From a virus, in the IMG/VR virus record IMGVR_UViG_3300043470_000479, positions 1 through 32,109 of that record: 32,109 bases of DNA; one strand, 5' to 3'. Each line of letters opens with the position of its first letter. The stretch's first letter is position 1. Shown here piece by piece: positions 20,708 to 27,141 of this stretch. The position numbers were made by a program, and so were the translations under genes. The notes under the pieces are model-generated. The model was not told the origin of the DNA and made no database searches. It was given only the letters and a program-made list of their open reading frames with translations.

Positions 20708-21161
20708 TAGACATTTCCCTCATATACTCATCAAGGCTTTCGCCATAAAGCTTTAACACAACATGACCTATTTCCATAGCAGCCTGCGTACCGTGAACCA
20801 GTTGCACTGTTGCCAGAACAATATCATAATATCCAGCACGCCAAACAAAGCTAGTAGCGCAGGCTTTTCCTGCCAACTCAACCGTATCGGATGCCTTCCA
20901 CTTTAGAATCGCAGTGCTGACCAGTGGTAGCAACACGACCATATTAGTCTGATAGAACGTATTAGATGGCAAGCCTACCAATGCGTTCCAGATTGCCATG
21001 TCAGCTTCGTCACGGTCTATCTTGTCGCCGTCAACAATGTCATCGAAAAGCTGAACGACTTGCCACAAAGCGATAAGCCATTCCACAGCGTCTTCGGGCA
21101 AGTCTAAAACTTCCACAAAGTTCCGACGCAACCAGTATTCAGGCGTTCCGCTTTTAAGCAT
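20700..21161 (-). CDS. phage protein with DDxxDxD motif, 153 aa (gp14 position)
   Basis: An all-helical protein with an unusual acidic motif: LFDDIVDGDKIDRDEADMAI at 39-58 (D40, D41, D44, D46), then WNALVGLPSNTFY and a helix VWRAGYYDIVLATVQ. I know this type from marine and freshwater podovirus head regions, without a function. The DDxxD resembles the metal-binding motif of isoprenoid synthases, which are also all-helical, but this protein is half their size. It lies where P22 has gene 14, an assembly factor for ejection. ATG 21161 follows GAGAG. Confidence 0.68.
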   Translation of the reverse strand: MLKSGTPEYWLRRNFVEVLDLPEDAVEWLIALWQVVQLFDDIVDGDKIDRDEADMAIWNALVGLPSNTFYQTNMVVLLPLVSTAILKWKASDTVELAGKACATSFVWRAGYYDIVLATVQLVHGTQAAMEIGHVVLKLYGESLDEYMREMSNA

Positions 21162-21181
21162 ATTAAGCTCTCATGCTATTG

Positions 21182-21212
21182 AGCCACCGGATGCTCTTAA
21201 CGCTCGGTGGCT
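21182..21212. promoter_or_regulatory. intergenic hairpin in late operon
   Basis: A perfect 8-bp stem, AGCCACCG (21182-21189) with CGGTGGCT (21205-21212), around a 15-base loop in the 65-base gap between two late genes. On the leftward transcript no T-run follows, so it is not a standard terminator. It may be a processing or stability element setting different protein levels. Confidence 0.45.
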
Positions 21213-21226
21213 GCACCATATCACAA

Positions 21227-21628
21227 TCAATCTTCAAATTCAAACTCACGTTCTTCATGCGCTTGGCAGGAGCGAAGATCATGACAGATGAACTCAAACT
21301 TATGACAGTAGCCACGGAATCCAGCGTCAACATCCCACTCGTTCCAAGGTATCTTGTCCATCTTGGCTTGTGTCAATGTGCTGTTGTCGTAATACTCGCA
21401 GTTGGAGCAGCGGCGGCGACGGGCTTCAGCCTCATCGACTTGCATAGCTACACCCAAGGCAACCCAGTATTCAGGGTTAGCGCCCTTCTCGTTGCTGGGG
21501 TTTTCAGGGCCAAGCATCCAGTCCTTGATGACCATCGCTGTGTTCTTCTTGTTCTCAGCGGTAGTGATGAATGGTTCGCTTTCGCGCATACCCGCGAAGC
21601 CTTCAATCATAATCATTGGCTTTTTCAT
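21227..21628 (-). CDS. Cys-rich metal- or Fe-S-binding phage protein, 133 aa
   Basis: C74 and C77 in RRRRCSNCEYYDN, C108 in GYCHKFEF, C115 in FICH, C121 in SCQAH. A C-x2-C-x(30)-G-Y-C-x6-C-x5-C arrangement binds a metal; the same C-x-x-C-x-Y-F to G-Y-C pattern recurs in phage structural regions and resembles high-potential iron-sulfur proteins. The N-terminus MKKPMIMIEGFAGMRESEPF has no signal. It sits in the connector/ejection part of the late operon and overlaps the upstream gene by ATGA. The exact metal and role are unknown. Confidence 0.7.
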   Translation of the reverse strand: MKKPMIMIEGFAGMRESEPFITTAENKKNTAMVIKDWMLGPENPSNEKGANPEYWVALGVAMQVDEAEARRRRCSNCEYYDNSTLTQAKMDKIPWNEWDVDAGFRGYCHKFEFICHDLRSCQAHEEREFEFED

Positions 21629-21963
21629 TGTGTTACGAGCCTCCCTGAAGCGCGGATGTTGATTGCTGATGCAGTGCCAGCAATCGTTGAAATGAACCCA
21701 GATGCTGGGAGAACGTGTCCGACTAATTCAGGAAACGTATAGGTTTCGGCTGGCTGAAGCGTTTTGGTCTTGACGATAAGGTTGTCGTTTCCAGTGCTTC
21801 CAGAAGGGGCAACAAGGTTTACGCTAATCGTTGCCGCGCTTGCGCTGTAATTAGTAGCCGTAAACTTATCGATGATCGTCTGCACGCCAGGGGACGTATA
21901 TTGCGTTGTCTGGCTGTTCTCTGCTGTCTTAGCAGGAATGATGTTACTAATGGATACGGCCAT
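21625..21963 (-). CDS. structural protein, 112 aa
   Basis: A beta-sandwich-type protein: IDKFTATNYSASAATISVNL, then LQPAETYTFPELVGHVLPA and a C-terminal strand INIRASGRLVTQ. Length, Thr/Ser/Ala-rich strands and location between the needle-like protein and the Cys-rich protein suggest a virion component. Such domains occur widely in phage tails and capsid surfaces. It has no enzymatic motif. Confidence 0.65.
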   Translation of the reverse strand: MAVSISNIIPAKTAENSQTTQYTSPGVQTIIDKFTATNYSASAATISVNLVAPSGSTGNDNLIVKTKTLQPAETYTFPELVGHVLPASGFISTIAGTASAINIRASGRLVTQ

Positions 21964-21973
21964 ATCTTATTCC

Positions 21974-23299
21974 TTAATACAGCAAGTTGTTAAACGAAGC
22001 GGCTTGCATTATAACCCAATTTGTGCCGTTTGACACTAGTGTTGCCCAATTACCAGAAACATTAGTCAAAATCGCTGTTCCAGCCGATCCACCGCCTTGT
22101 GGAATTACGTTGCTGGAAGCCGAAACAAGGTTCTGATCTTGGTTGTTCTGGAACGTAAGATAACGCCCAGGAAATGTCGCAGCGGACGGAAGTGTCACAG
22201 TGCAAGTCGATCCAGACTTGTTATTGATAATCCATGTCTCGCCAATGCCAACCGTGAAGTCGGCTGTCTTGGTGACAGGGATTCCGCCACCGCCAGCAAT
22301 AACAGAAGACGCAGGAACGTTTTCCCAACGCAACTGAGTGCTGTCATACTGAAGCAAGTCGCCATTCGCCAACCCAGTAATCTCAACGTTGCTGTCAGTA
22401 GCGCCAAGAGCGGAGCCAAATGTCGGACGCACAAACAAGATGCCGTTGGTTGCCGCATTAACAACAGACGCAACAATCACTTTAGGATTTGGCGCGGTAG
22501 GCACATTCTTGGTCAACCCGCCAGCAACGGCTGGGTTGTAATATAGTATCTGCCCGTCAACCCAAGCTTCAACGCCGCCTGTTGTGTTGACGCCTTTTAC
22601 TTCACCGAACCAAGTTACATAGCCCCAGCCGTTGTTGGCTATGTTTTGTGTAGCTACACCCATGATGTATTCGCTTTGGGTGGACGTTAAGCCAGTAGCG
22701 GGAGCGGCACGCAGTCCGCCGGATGCCCCGACAGTGCCAGTAAACATTACGACTTGGCCTTCAGTGATAGCGGCTGAAGCCTTGACGCGGTAATATGTTT
22801 CTTCGCCAACGTGCTGGATGACTGCGCCACTGTCTTCCATGACAATGTTTAGCGTCTTGATAGAGTCGGCATCATCCCAATAGACTGTGCCATTCGCAGC
22901 AGGGCCAGTTGGGAATCCGCTAGGCTGCGTGTTAAACTGAAGCCAAGGAATATTGTCCTGCTGAAGCGGGGCCATCGTGCCAAGCTCATTGCGCGGAGTC
23001 ACCTCAAGACTTTGCTCCAATGCGTTCAGTCGGCTTTCCAAAGACGCCACGCCAGAGTTAGCATCAGATGCCGTATTAATCAGCGCAACAAGTTCAGCAA
23101 GCGCAACGATTTGAGCAAGAGCGTCATTAGCCGCTTGGCCTGAATTGCCAGCAGCAATCTCAACGCCTGGGATAATGTCGTTCGTATTTGCATCAACGGT
23201 AGCAAATAGATTTTCGAATTGCTTAATCTGCTCGAAGTCCTGAAGGAACGAGGCAAACTGATCCCGTGTCAGACCTAATCTTCTGGGAGCTACAGCCAT
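21974..23299 (-). CDS. tail needle/fibre-like protein (gp26 position)
   Basis: A 441-residue protein directly after the gp10-like gene, where P22 has the needle gene 26. The N-terminus MAVAPRRLGLTRDQFASFLQ leads into a helix DFEQIKQFENLFATVD, then a coiled coil (about 50-95, LAQIVALAELVALINTASDA and SLESRLNALEQSLE). Fibre-type beta domains follow (TVYWDDADSIKTLNIVMED, GVKGVNTTGGVE-like region) and a C-terminal knob with ITGLANGDLLQYDSTQLRW. This coil-plus-beta plan fits a trimeric plug or fibre. A direct P22 gp26 match is not visible. Confidence 0.65.
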   Translation of the reverse strand: MAVAPRRLGLTRDQFASFLQDFEQIKQFENLFATVDANTNDIIPGVEIAAGNSGQAANDALAQIVALAELVALINTASDANSGVASLESRLNALEQSLEVTPRNELGTMAPLQQDNIPWLQFNTQPSGFPTGPAANGTVYWDDADSIKTLNIVMEDSGAVIQHVGEETYYRVKASAAITEGQVVMFTGTVGASGGLRAAPATGLTSTQSEYIMGVATQNIANNGWGYVTWFGEVKGVNTTGGVEAWVDGQILYYNPAVAGGLTKNVPTAPNPKVIVASVVNAATNGILFVRPTFGSALGATDSNVEITGLANGDLLQYDSTQLRWENVPASSVIAGGGGIPVTKTADFTVGIGETWIINNKSGSTCTVTLPSAATFPGRYLTFQNNQDQNLVSASSNVIPQGGGSAGTAILTNVSGNWATLVSNGTNWVIMQAASFNNLLY

Positions 23300-24711
23300 C
23301 AGTAAGCCAATGGCTCTATCTGCGCTTCTAGCCTAGCAAAAGACATATGGGCGTCTGATGTGCCTTGGAAGCGTTGAACGCGCCAGTTACGCATCCAGCC
23401 TTGGTGGAACCATACAAGACGCTTTGCTCGCTGCCCTGTCTTACCAGCCTTGATAAACTTCTGTTGGCTCCATGTCTGCCCGTCAATCGAGTAGCTGGTG
23501 TTAATCGTTGGGTCTAAGCCGTAAACGACTGCACCTGTTAGAGCGACAAGCTCAAGGTTCTGCAATATTGCGCCGCGACCTTCGTTGTATAGAATGGTCG
23601 TGCCGAACTCCCAGCGCACCTTCTGCCCCCAGTGCGTCGATATATCCTTTACCAGATACCCAATGGCGTTGCTGGTAGGGTCGCCTAGCAACCACTTGTC
23701 ATAGCACCACACGAAGTTCTGAGCGCGATATGGAGCAAAGTCCACAAGGCTGCTTGTCAACGTGAACCAAACAGGCTGGCCCAAGTCCTGCGTTGCAGCA
23801 GCGTCAAATACAATCGTGCGATCTGGAAGGTGGATATATAGATGCTGGTGCGCTCTATCGTTCCGTGCTTCAAGCTTTACCCCAGCCAACTGCGCTTCAG
23901 TGAATGTGGCCAACAGTTCGTCAATCTCTTGCGTGCTGACCTTATTTGCCGTTGCGTTTGCGCCAAGATAAATCCCTGGGGCTTCGTTGAAACCACTGCC
24001 AAGGAACGCAACGTTCTCAAGGAATACGCAGCAAGCGTGTGTGCCGACAACGCCCTTTTCAATCTGTGCGCCTTCGATACGTTGAAACGGGAATAGGTCT
24101 CCGCCTCTGTTGTCGAACACTTCGATGGTGTGACGGTTGAGCGCATAGACTTCATTGCGTAGCTTTAGCAGGGCAACCACTGGGTCAGGGTCAACTTCTG
24201 ACGAACCATATTTCAGCGGGTTCACTGCGAACGGATTGCTTAGGTCTGTGACAACAAGAAACTCGCCATCAGTGGTCATCCAGTAGCCATCAACCCACAC
24301 TGTATCGAGAACAACGCCAAGGTCAGGGTCGGTGTTCTGGGCCAGCACTTGCGTGTTTATATCCCACAGGAATAGATTGTTGTTCGACGCAATGCCGATA
24401 TATTCAAAGCTGTAGTCTAGCGTAACGTAATCGCCATCGTTGCCGACATCGCCCAAGATCGTCACAGCGCCGTTGCTGGCAACTGATACGAACTTGGAAC
24501 CCATGACGCGGTAGCAAACACCGTTGTAGTTTATGCCGCCGCGATCAATGCCAGGGCCAGTGCCGTTGCCGACAATGCCTTCAGCGGGTCGCAAATATCC
24601 ATTACTGATTCCATTAGCCTTTGGCACAGGCACAAAGTTCACCGGATAGGACGTTCTAAAGTCCGGCCCGTTGTCTGTAAATATGCCGCTCAGGATTGGA
24701 ATCTGTGTCAT
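23299..24711 (-). CDS. P22 gp10-like packaged DNA stabilization protein
   Basis: A 470-residue protein that closes the portal channel after packaging. Recognised features: MTQIPILSGIFTDNGPDFR start, SYPVNFVPVP, LRPAEGIVGNGTGPGIDRGG, WVDGYWMTTDGEFLVVTDL, and ALNRHTIEVFDNRGGDLFPF with RIEGAQIEKG. This series matches the P22 gp10 family (beta-propeller tail hub). Length matches the family (P22 gp10 is 472 aa). It overlaps the needle-like gene by one base. Confidence 0.88.
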   Translation of the reverse strand: MTQIPILSGIFTDNGPDFRTSYPVNFVPVPKANGISNGYLRPAEGIVGNGTGPGIDRGGINYNGVCYRVMGSKFVSVASNGAVTILGDVGNDGDYVTLDYSFEYIGIASNNNLFLWDINTQVLAQNTDPDLGVVLDTVWVDGYWMTTDGEFLVVTDLSNPFAVNPLKYGSSEVDPDPVVALLKLRNEVYALNRHTIEVFDNRGGDLFPFQRIEGAQIEKGVVGTHACCVFLENVAFLGSGFNEAPGIYLGANATANKVSTQEIDELLATFTEAQLAGVKLEARNDRAHQHLYIHLPDRTIVFDAAATQDLGQPVWFTLTSSLVDFAPYRAQNFVWCYDKWLLGDPTSNAIGYLVKDISTHWGQKVRWEFGTTILYNEGRGAILQNLELVALTGAVVYGLDPTINTSYSIDGQTWSQQKFIKAGKTGQRAKRLVWFHQGWMRNWRVQRFQGTSDAHMSFARLEAQIEPLAY

Positions 24712-24719
24712 GTATATGC

Positions 24720-24854
24720 TTATTCCAGTAAGATGAATCCGCCATCTTCAAGAGTCAGGAAGTCACCATTCTCTAGAAGAAGCGCACCGAGAACGGGGCC
24801 ACCGTCTGCGTTGAAATAACGCAAGCGATTCCGAAGGCGCGTTAGCAGAAACAT
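24720..24854 (-). CDS. small conserved phage protein, 44 aa
   Basis: A short gene read directly from the minus strand: MFLLTRLRNRLRYFNADGGP then LLLENGDFLTLEDGGFILLE. The 'LLLExGDFLxLEDG' repeat-like tail is familiar from phage connector regions. It begins in a TAATG overlap with the previous gene and has AAGG 6 bases before the ATG. It fills most of the 142-base gap before the gp10-like gene. Function unknown; possibly a small structural or assembly factor. Confidence 0.65.
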   Translation of the reverse strand: MFLLTRLRNRLRYFNADGGPVLGALLLENGDFLTLEDGGFILLE

Positions 24855-25156
24855 TAGAAGCCTTCACCTGGCATGATGTGGAGCGAACCACCGCCAGCAG
24901 GGGCGATGTATGCGATCCGGTCATAATCCAAGAACTTGCTGATGCTTACCTGACCGTTTGGTGGAACCAGATAGTCAGCAGTCGTTGCAGCTAGGCCAAC
25001 GCCCTTACCAACGCGCACAAAGCACTCAACCGAATTGCGGCTGGTGATGCACAGCGATGTCACGTTCTTACCCAGAGCAGAGTTAGCACTGGTGTTGCCA
25101 GGGGTTACGACAATAGCTTGTCCGTAAGCTGGTGCAAATGTTCTAATATCATCCAT
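24854..25156 (-). CDS. structural protein, 100 aa
   Basis: A beta-rich protein, MDDIRTFAPAYGQAIVVTPG start, VTSLCITSRNSVECFVRVGK, YLVPPNGQVSISKF, IAYIAPAGGGSLHIMPGEGF. The pattern of short strands with a C-terminal G-x-L-x-I-M-P-G-E-G-F end recurs in phage head-tail regions. It is likely a virion or decoration protein and lies between the basic proteins and the gp10-like gene. No known enzymatic site. Confidence 0.65.
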   Translation of the reverse strand: MDDIRTFAPAYGQAIVVTPGNTSANSALGKNVTSLCITSRNSVECFVRVGKGVGLAATTADYLVPPNGQVSISKFLDYDRIAYIAPAGGGSLHIMPGEGF

Positions 25157-25159
25157 AGT

Positions 25160-25450
25160 TTAATTCCTTGTCCACTTAACCTTGTCCGACCAAAAGGCCG
25201 CGCTCATTTTACCCTTAGCTATATTCTTCGCGTGCCTAGCTTTAAACGATGCGCGGCGCTTCTTGTTGGATTCGCTTTCACCTTTAGTGGCGGGTGAACC
25301 CATTACGCCCTGCTGTCCGAAGCGGATCGTCTTGATCTTATCACCTTCTTTGGCGACAACAACGTGCGACTTCTTCGGATGTGATGGCGTGCGCTTTGGC
25401 TTGTTATAGCCTGCGACGCCAGCACGAGTAAGGCGCGAATCCTTTTTCAT
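25160..25450 (-). CDS. basic DUF5872-like protein, 96 aa
   Basis: A Lys/Arg-rich protein: GYNKPKRTPSHPKKSHVVVA, EGDKIKTIRFGQQGV, SFKARHAKNIAKGKMSAAFW, DKVKWTRN. This series is conserved in phages and large DNA viruses (DUF5872-like). The basic charge and small size suggest interaction with DNA or a zinc-free RNA/DNA-binding role, which has not been shown to my knowledge. It is one of four basic small proteins in the head region. Confidence 0.72.
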   Translation of the reverse strand: MKKDSRLTRAGVAGYNKPKRTPSHPKKSHVVVAKEGDKIKTIRFGQQGVMGSPATKGESESNKKRRASFKARHAKNIAKGKMSAAFWSDKVKWTRN

Positions 25451-25458
25451 CCGAAAGC

Positions 25459-25578
25459 TTACTTCTTTTTCTTCTTGGCTTTGGTCATCATCATTGGCTT
25501 GGCAGCTTTACCAGCGGCCTTCTTTGCCATCGCCATACCCTTTGAGCCATAGCTCATTTTTCCGCCACCCATTTTCAT
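25459..25578 (-). CDS. tiny Lys/Met-rich basic protein, 39 aa
   Basis: A short gene read directly from the minus strand: MKMGGGKMSYGSKGMAMAKK then Ala/Lys-rich AAGKAAKPMMMTKAKKKKK. GGAG lies 7 bases before the ATG. Its extreme positive charge (over a third Lys) suits a DNA-condensing or packaged peptide. Similar 'KMSYGSKGM' peptides occur in phages near head genes. Function unproven. Confidence 0.6.
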   Translation of the reverse strand: MKMGGGKMSYGSKGMAMAKKAAGKAAKPMMMTKAKKKKK

Positions 25579-25605
25579 TTCAATTCTCCATTAACTAAGT
25601 TTAAC

Positions 25606-25932
25606 TTATCCAACACGCCAGATAATGCCGTCGCTGAATACTGGAATTTGGTTTGAACCACCACCAGCAGCGGCAGCGTTGAACGTTGTCGTGTTGCAGT
25701 TTGTGATGAATGCACGCGCACCAGTATTACCAACAGCATTCGGCAACTGGTCAAAGCGCACAGGCGTTGTCTGAACCGAAGTACAAACAACAGCGCCAAA
25801 GTTTTGCTCAATGAACTGAGTGAATGTTGTGATCGAAGCGCGGCGGGAGTCACCTTGGTTTGGAACATAAAGGACGAGATTGTCGCCCATTGAAAGCTGC
25901 GTGATAAGCGGAAGCTGATTGATAGTAGGCAT
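25606..25932 (-). CDS. virion-associated protein, 108 aa
   Basis: MPTINQLPLITQLSMGDNLV, then YVPNQGDSRRASITTFTQFI and an end with GGGSNQIPVFSDGIIWRVG. This N-terminal 'INQLPxxxxxxxGDxxxxYxxNxGDxRxxS' pattern followed by a beta tip occurs in phage fibre and connector accessory proteins. Location directly after the gp4-like gene suggests a tail or connector component. Confidence 0.65.
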   Translation of the reverse strand: MPTINQLPLITQLSMGDNLVLYVPNQGDSRRASITTFTQFIEQNFGAVVCTSVQTTPVRFDQLPNAVGNTGARAFITNCNTTTFNAAAAGGGSNQIPVFSDGIIWRVG

Positions 25933-25935
25933 TGA

Positions 25936-26415
25936 TTAACTCCATTCAAGAGGGCCATCAGGCCCAGCATTTACAGGGTCATAAGGGCGATTGACGTAAG
26001 GGTTATCCCAACGCCAAGGCTTGTTGCCCTGACCGATTGGCATTGTTGAAGGCAACTGCTGTTCTAGCGGATAGGTTGCGCGTTGCAGCAAGACATTGAA
26101 AGCGCCCTTAGCTGATACCTTTGTGTCAGCAGCGACTACCTTACCGTAGCCAGGAGCAATCCGAATGGCGAGGTTGGTGATGATAGCTTCCCATGCACTG
26201 TCAGGCACATTGGTTTGTTCGTCTAGGTCGCTGTCTTGTGGGCTGCTTGGCATTGCGTAGCCCAGACGAATGCCCATAGCGTTCCATTCAGCCATCATGG
26301 AATCTAAGCGACGCAAAGCAGCTTCTAGCTGTTCAGGCTGAAGGTCAAAGACATAATCTGCCAAGCCTATTTCTTCAAAGGCTGACGTTACGAACTGTCT
26401 TTTCGTGTACCCCAT
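25936..26415 (-). CDS. P22 gp4-like tail accessory / head completion protein
   Basis: A 159-residue adaptor that joins portal to gp10. Family features: MGYTKRQFVTSAFEEIGLAD start, DLQPEQLEAALRRLDSMMAE, WNAMGIRLGYAMP, AWEAIITNLAIRIAPGYGK. These match the P22 tail accessory factor gp4 family in order and length (P22 gp4 is 166 aa). In P22 gp4 binds the portal dodecamer and has weak muramidase activity. It follows the HeH-domain gene and precedes the fibre-like 108-aa protein. Confidence 0.85.
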   Translation of the reverse strand: MGYTKRQFVTSAFEEIGLADYVFDLQPEQLEAALRRLDSMMAEWNAMGIRLGYAMPSSPQDSDLDEQTNVPDSAWEAIITNLAIRIAPGYGKVVAADTKVSAKGAFNVLLQRATYPLEQQLPSTMPIGQGNKPWRWDNPYVNRPYDPVNAGPDGPLEWS

Positions 26416-26736
26416 TTAGACCTCCAAGGCCGCTGTGATGCGATCTGACAGCGTTATATCAGAAGTTCGTGAATTAAACGATACCCCTAATTCTTTGGCT
26501 TTCGATTCTAGTTCCTCACGGGTTGGGCCGGAGACTTCATCAATCTCAACAGCCTTAACCTCTGGCTTTAAGGGGTGAGCTGCAATCAACGCCTCCTCGT
26601 ATGACGCAGACCAGCCTTTAGCGATCAATGCGTCGAATGCTTCCTGATCCGCAACGCCTCTGTAGGCAAAGCTCTTGCCACGGGGCTTCTTATGTGGGCC
26701 AGGGGTGCGATAAACTATCGTGGGAAAGTCTGTCAT
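26416..26736 (-). CDS. HeH/LEM-like domain protein, 106 aa
   Basis: The N-terminus TIVYRTPGPHKKPRGKSFAY with GVADQEAFDALIAKGW is a common phage head-tail motif. A C-terminal two-helix element PTREELESKAKELGVSFNSR then TSDITLSDRI matches the HeH/LEM-like (Rho-N type) domain, usually nucleic-acid binding. It is coupled to neighbours by an ATGA start and close stop. Likely a head or connector accessory. Confidence 0.7.
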   Translation of the reverse strand: MTDFPTIVYRTPGPHKKPRGKSFAYRGVADQEAFDALIAKGWSASYEEALIAAHPLKPEVKAVEIDEVSGPTREELESKAKELGVSFNSRTSDITLSDRITAALEV

Positions 26737-26909
26737 TTCTTTTTGCCTTTCATTGGCTTGGCAGTCTTTGCAGCGGCGACAAATGCAGCAGCAGTCGGTG
26801 CGCCTTTGCTACCAACCTTACGCATACGTTCTGGAGTCTTGCCAGCAGCTTTCTGGGCTTCGATGCGTTTGCGCTTCTTGGCGATATTGGCGTAAAGACC
26901 AGCCTTCAT
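26733..26909 (-). CDS. basic small phage protein, 58 aa
   Basis: A short gene read directly from the minus strand: MKAGLYANIAKKRKRIEAQK, then GKTPERMRKVGSKGAPTAAAF and a Lys-rich end. The 'GLYANIxxKRKRIExG...MRKxGxKGAPT' series is a recurring phage small-protein type. It starts by ATGA overlap with the 57-aa gene and ends in another ATGA overlap. Strongly basic; role unknown. Confidence 0.68.
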   Translation of the reverse strand: MKAGLYANIAKKRKRIEAQKAAGKTPERMRKVGSKGAPTAAAFVAAAKTAKPMKGKKK

Positions 26910-27079
26910 TTCTTTGCCTTCCGCTTAGGAGCCTTCGATGGCTTCCCTGCTTTCATGGCAGCATCGCGTGCAACGTTCAGCGCAATAGCGATGGCTTGCT
27001 TTTTAGGGCGACCAGACTTTTCTTCCATCTTGATGTTCTTGCCGATGGTTGCGCGGCTGTAACCTTTTTTCAATGGCAT
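26906..27079 (-). CDS. basic small phage protein with DUF6496-like motif, 57 aa
   Basis: A short gene read directly from the minus strand: MPLKKGYSRATIGKNIKMEE, then SGRPKKQAIAIALNVARDAA and a Lys/Pro-rich tail. The 'GxPxKQAxAIALxxAR' core is typical of DUF6496-like proteins in phages. GGGAG lies 7 bases before the ATG. It is the first gene after the coat-gene hairpin and is linked to the next by ATGA. Confidence 0.7.
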   Translation of the reverse strand: MPLKKGYSRATIGKNIKMEEKSGRPKKQAIAIALNVARDAAMKAGKPSKAPKRKAKK

Positions 27080-27102
27080 TGGTTCACTCCCTAAAGAAGG
27101 TC

Positions 27103-27129
27103 GGGGGGGATGACTTCCAAATCCCCCCC
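27103..27129. terminator. strong GC hairpin after coat gene (attenuator or processing site)
   Basis: Seven G plus AT (27103-27111) pair perfectly with AT plus seven C (27121-27129) around a 9-base loop, between the coat-gene stop and the next start. The leftward RNA has no long T-run after the stem, so full termination is unlikely. Lowering expression after the coat gene, or RNA processing, would fit the high demand for coat protein. Confidence 0.5.
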
Positions 27130-27141
27130 TTCCTATTAGAC

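Noticed and set aside
21173-21742. 189-codon plus-strand frame
   Set aside because: Antisense to two supported late genes linked by ATGA; no ribosome site and no known motif.
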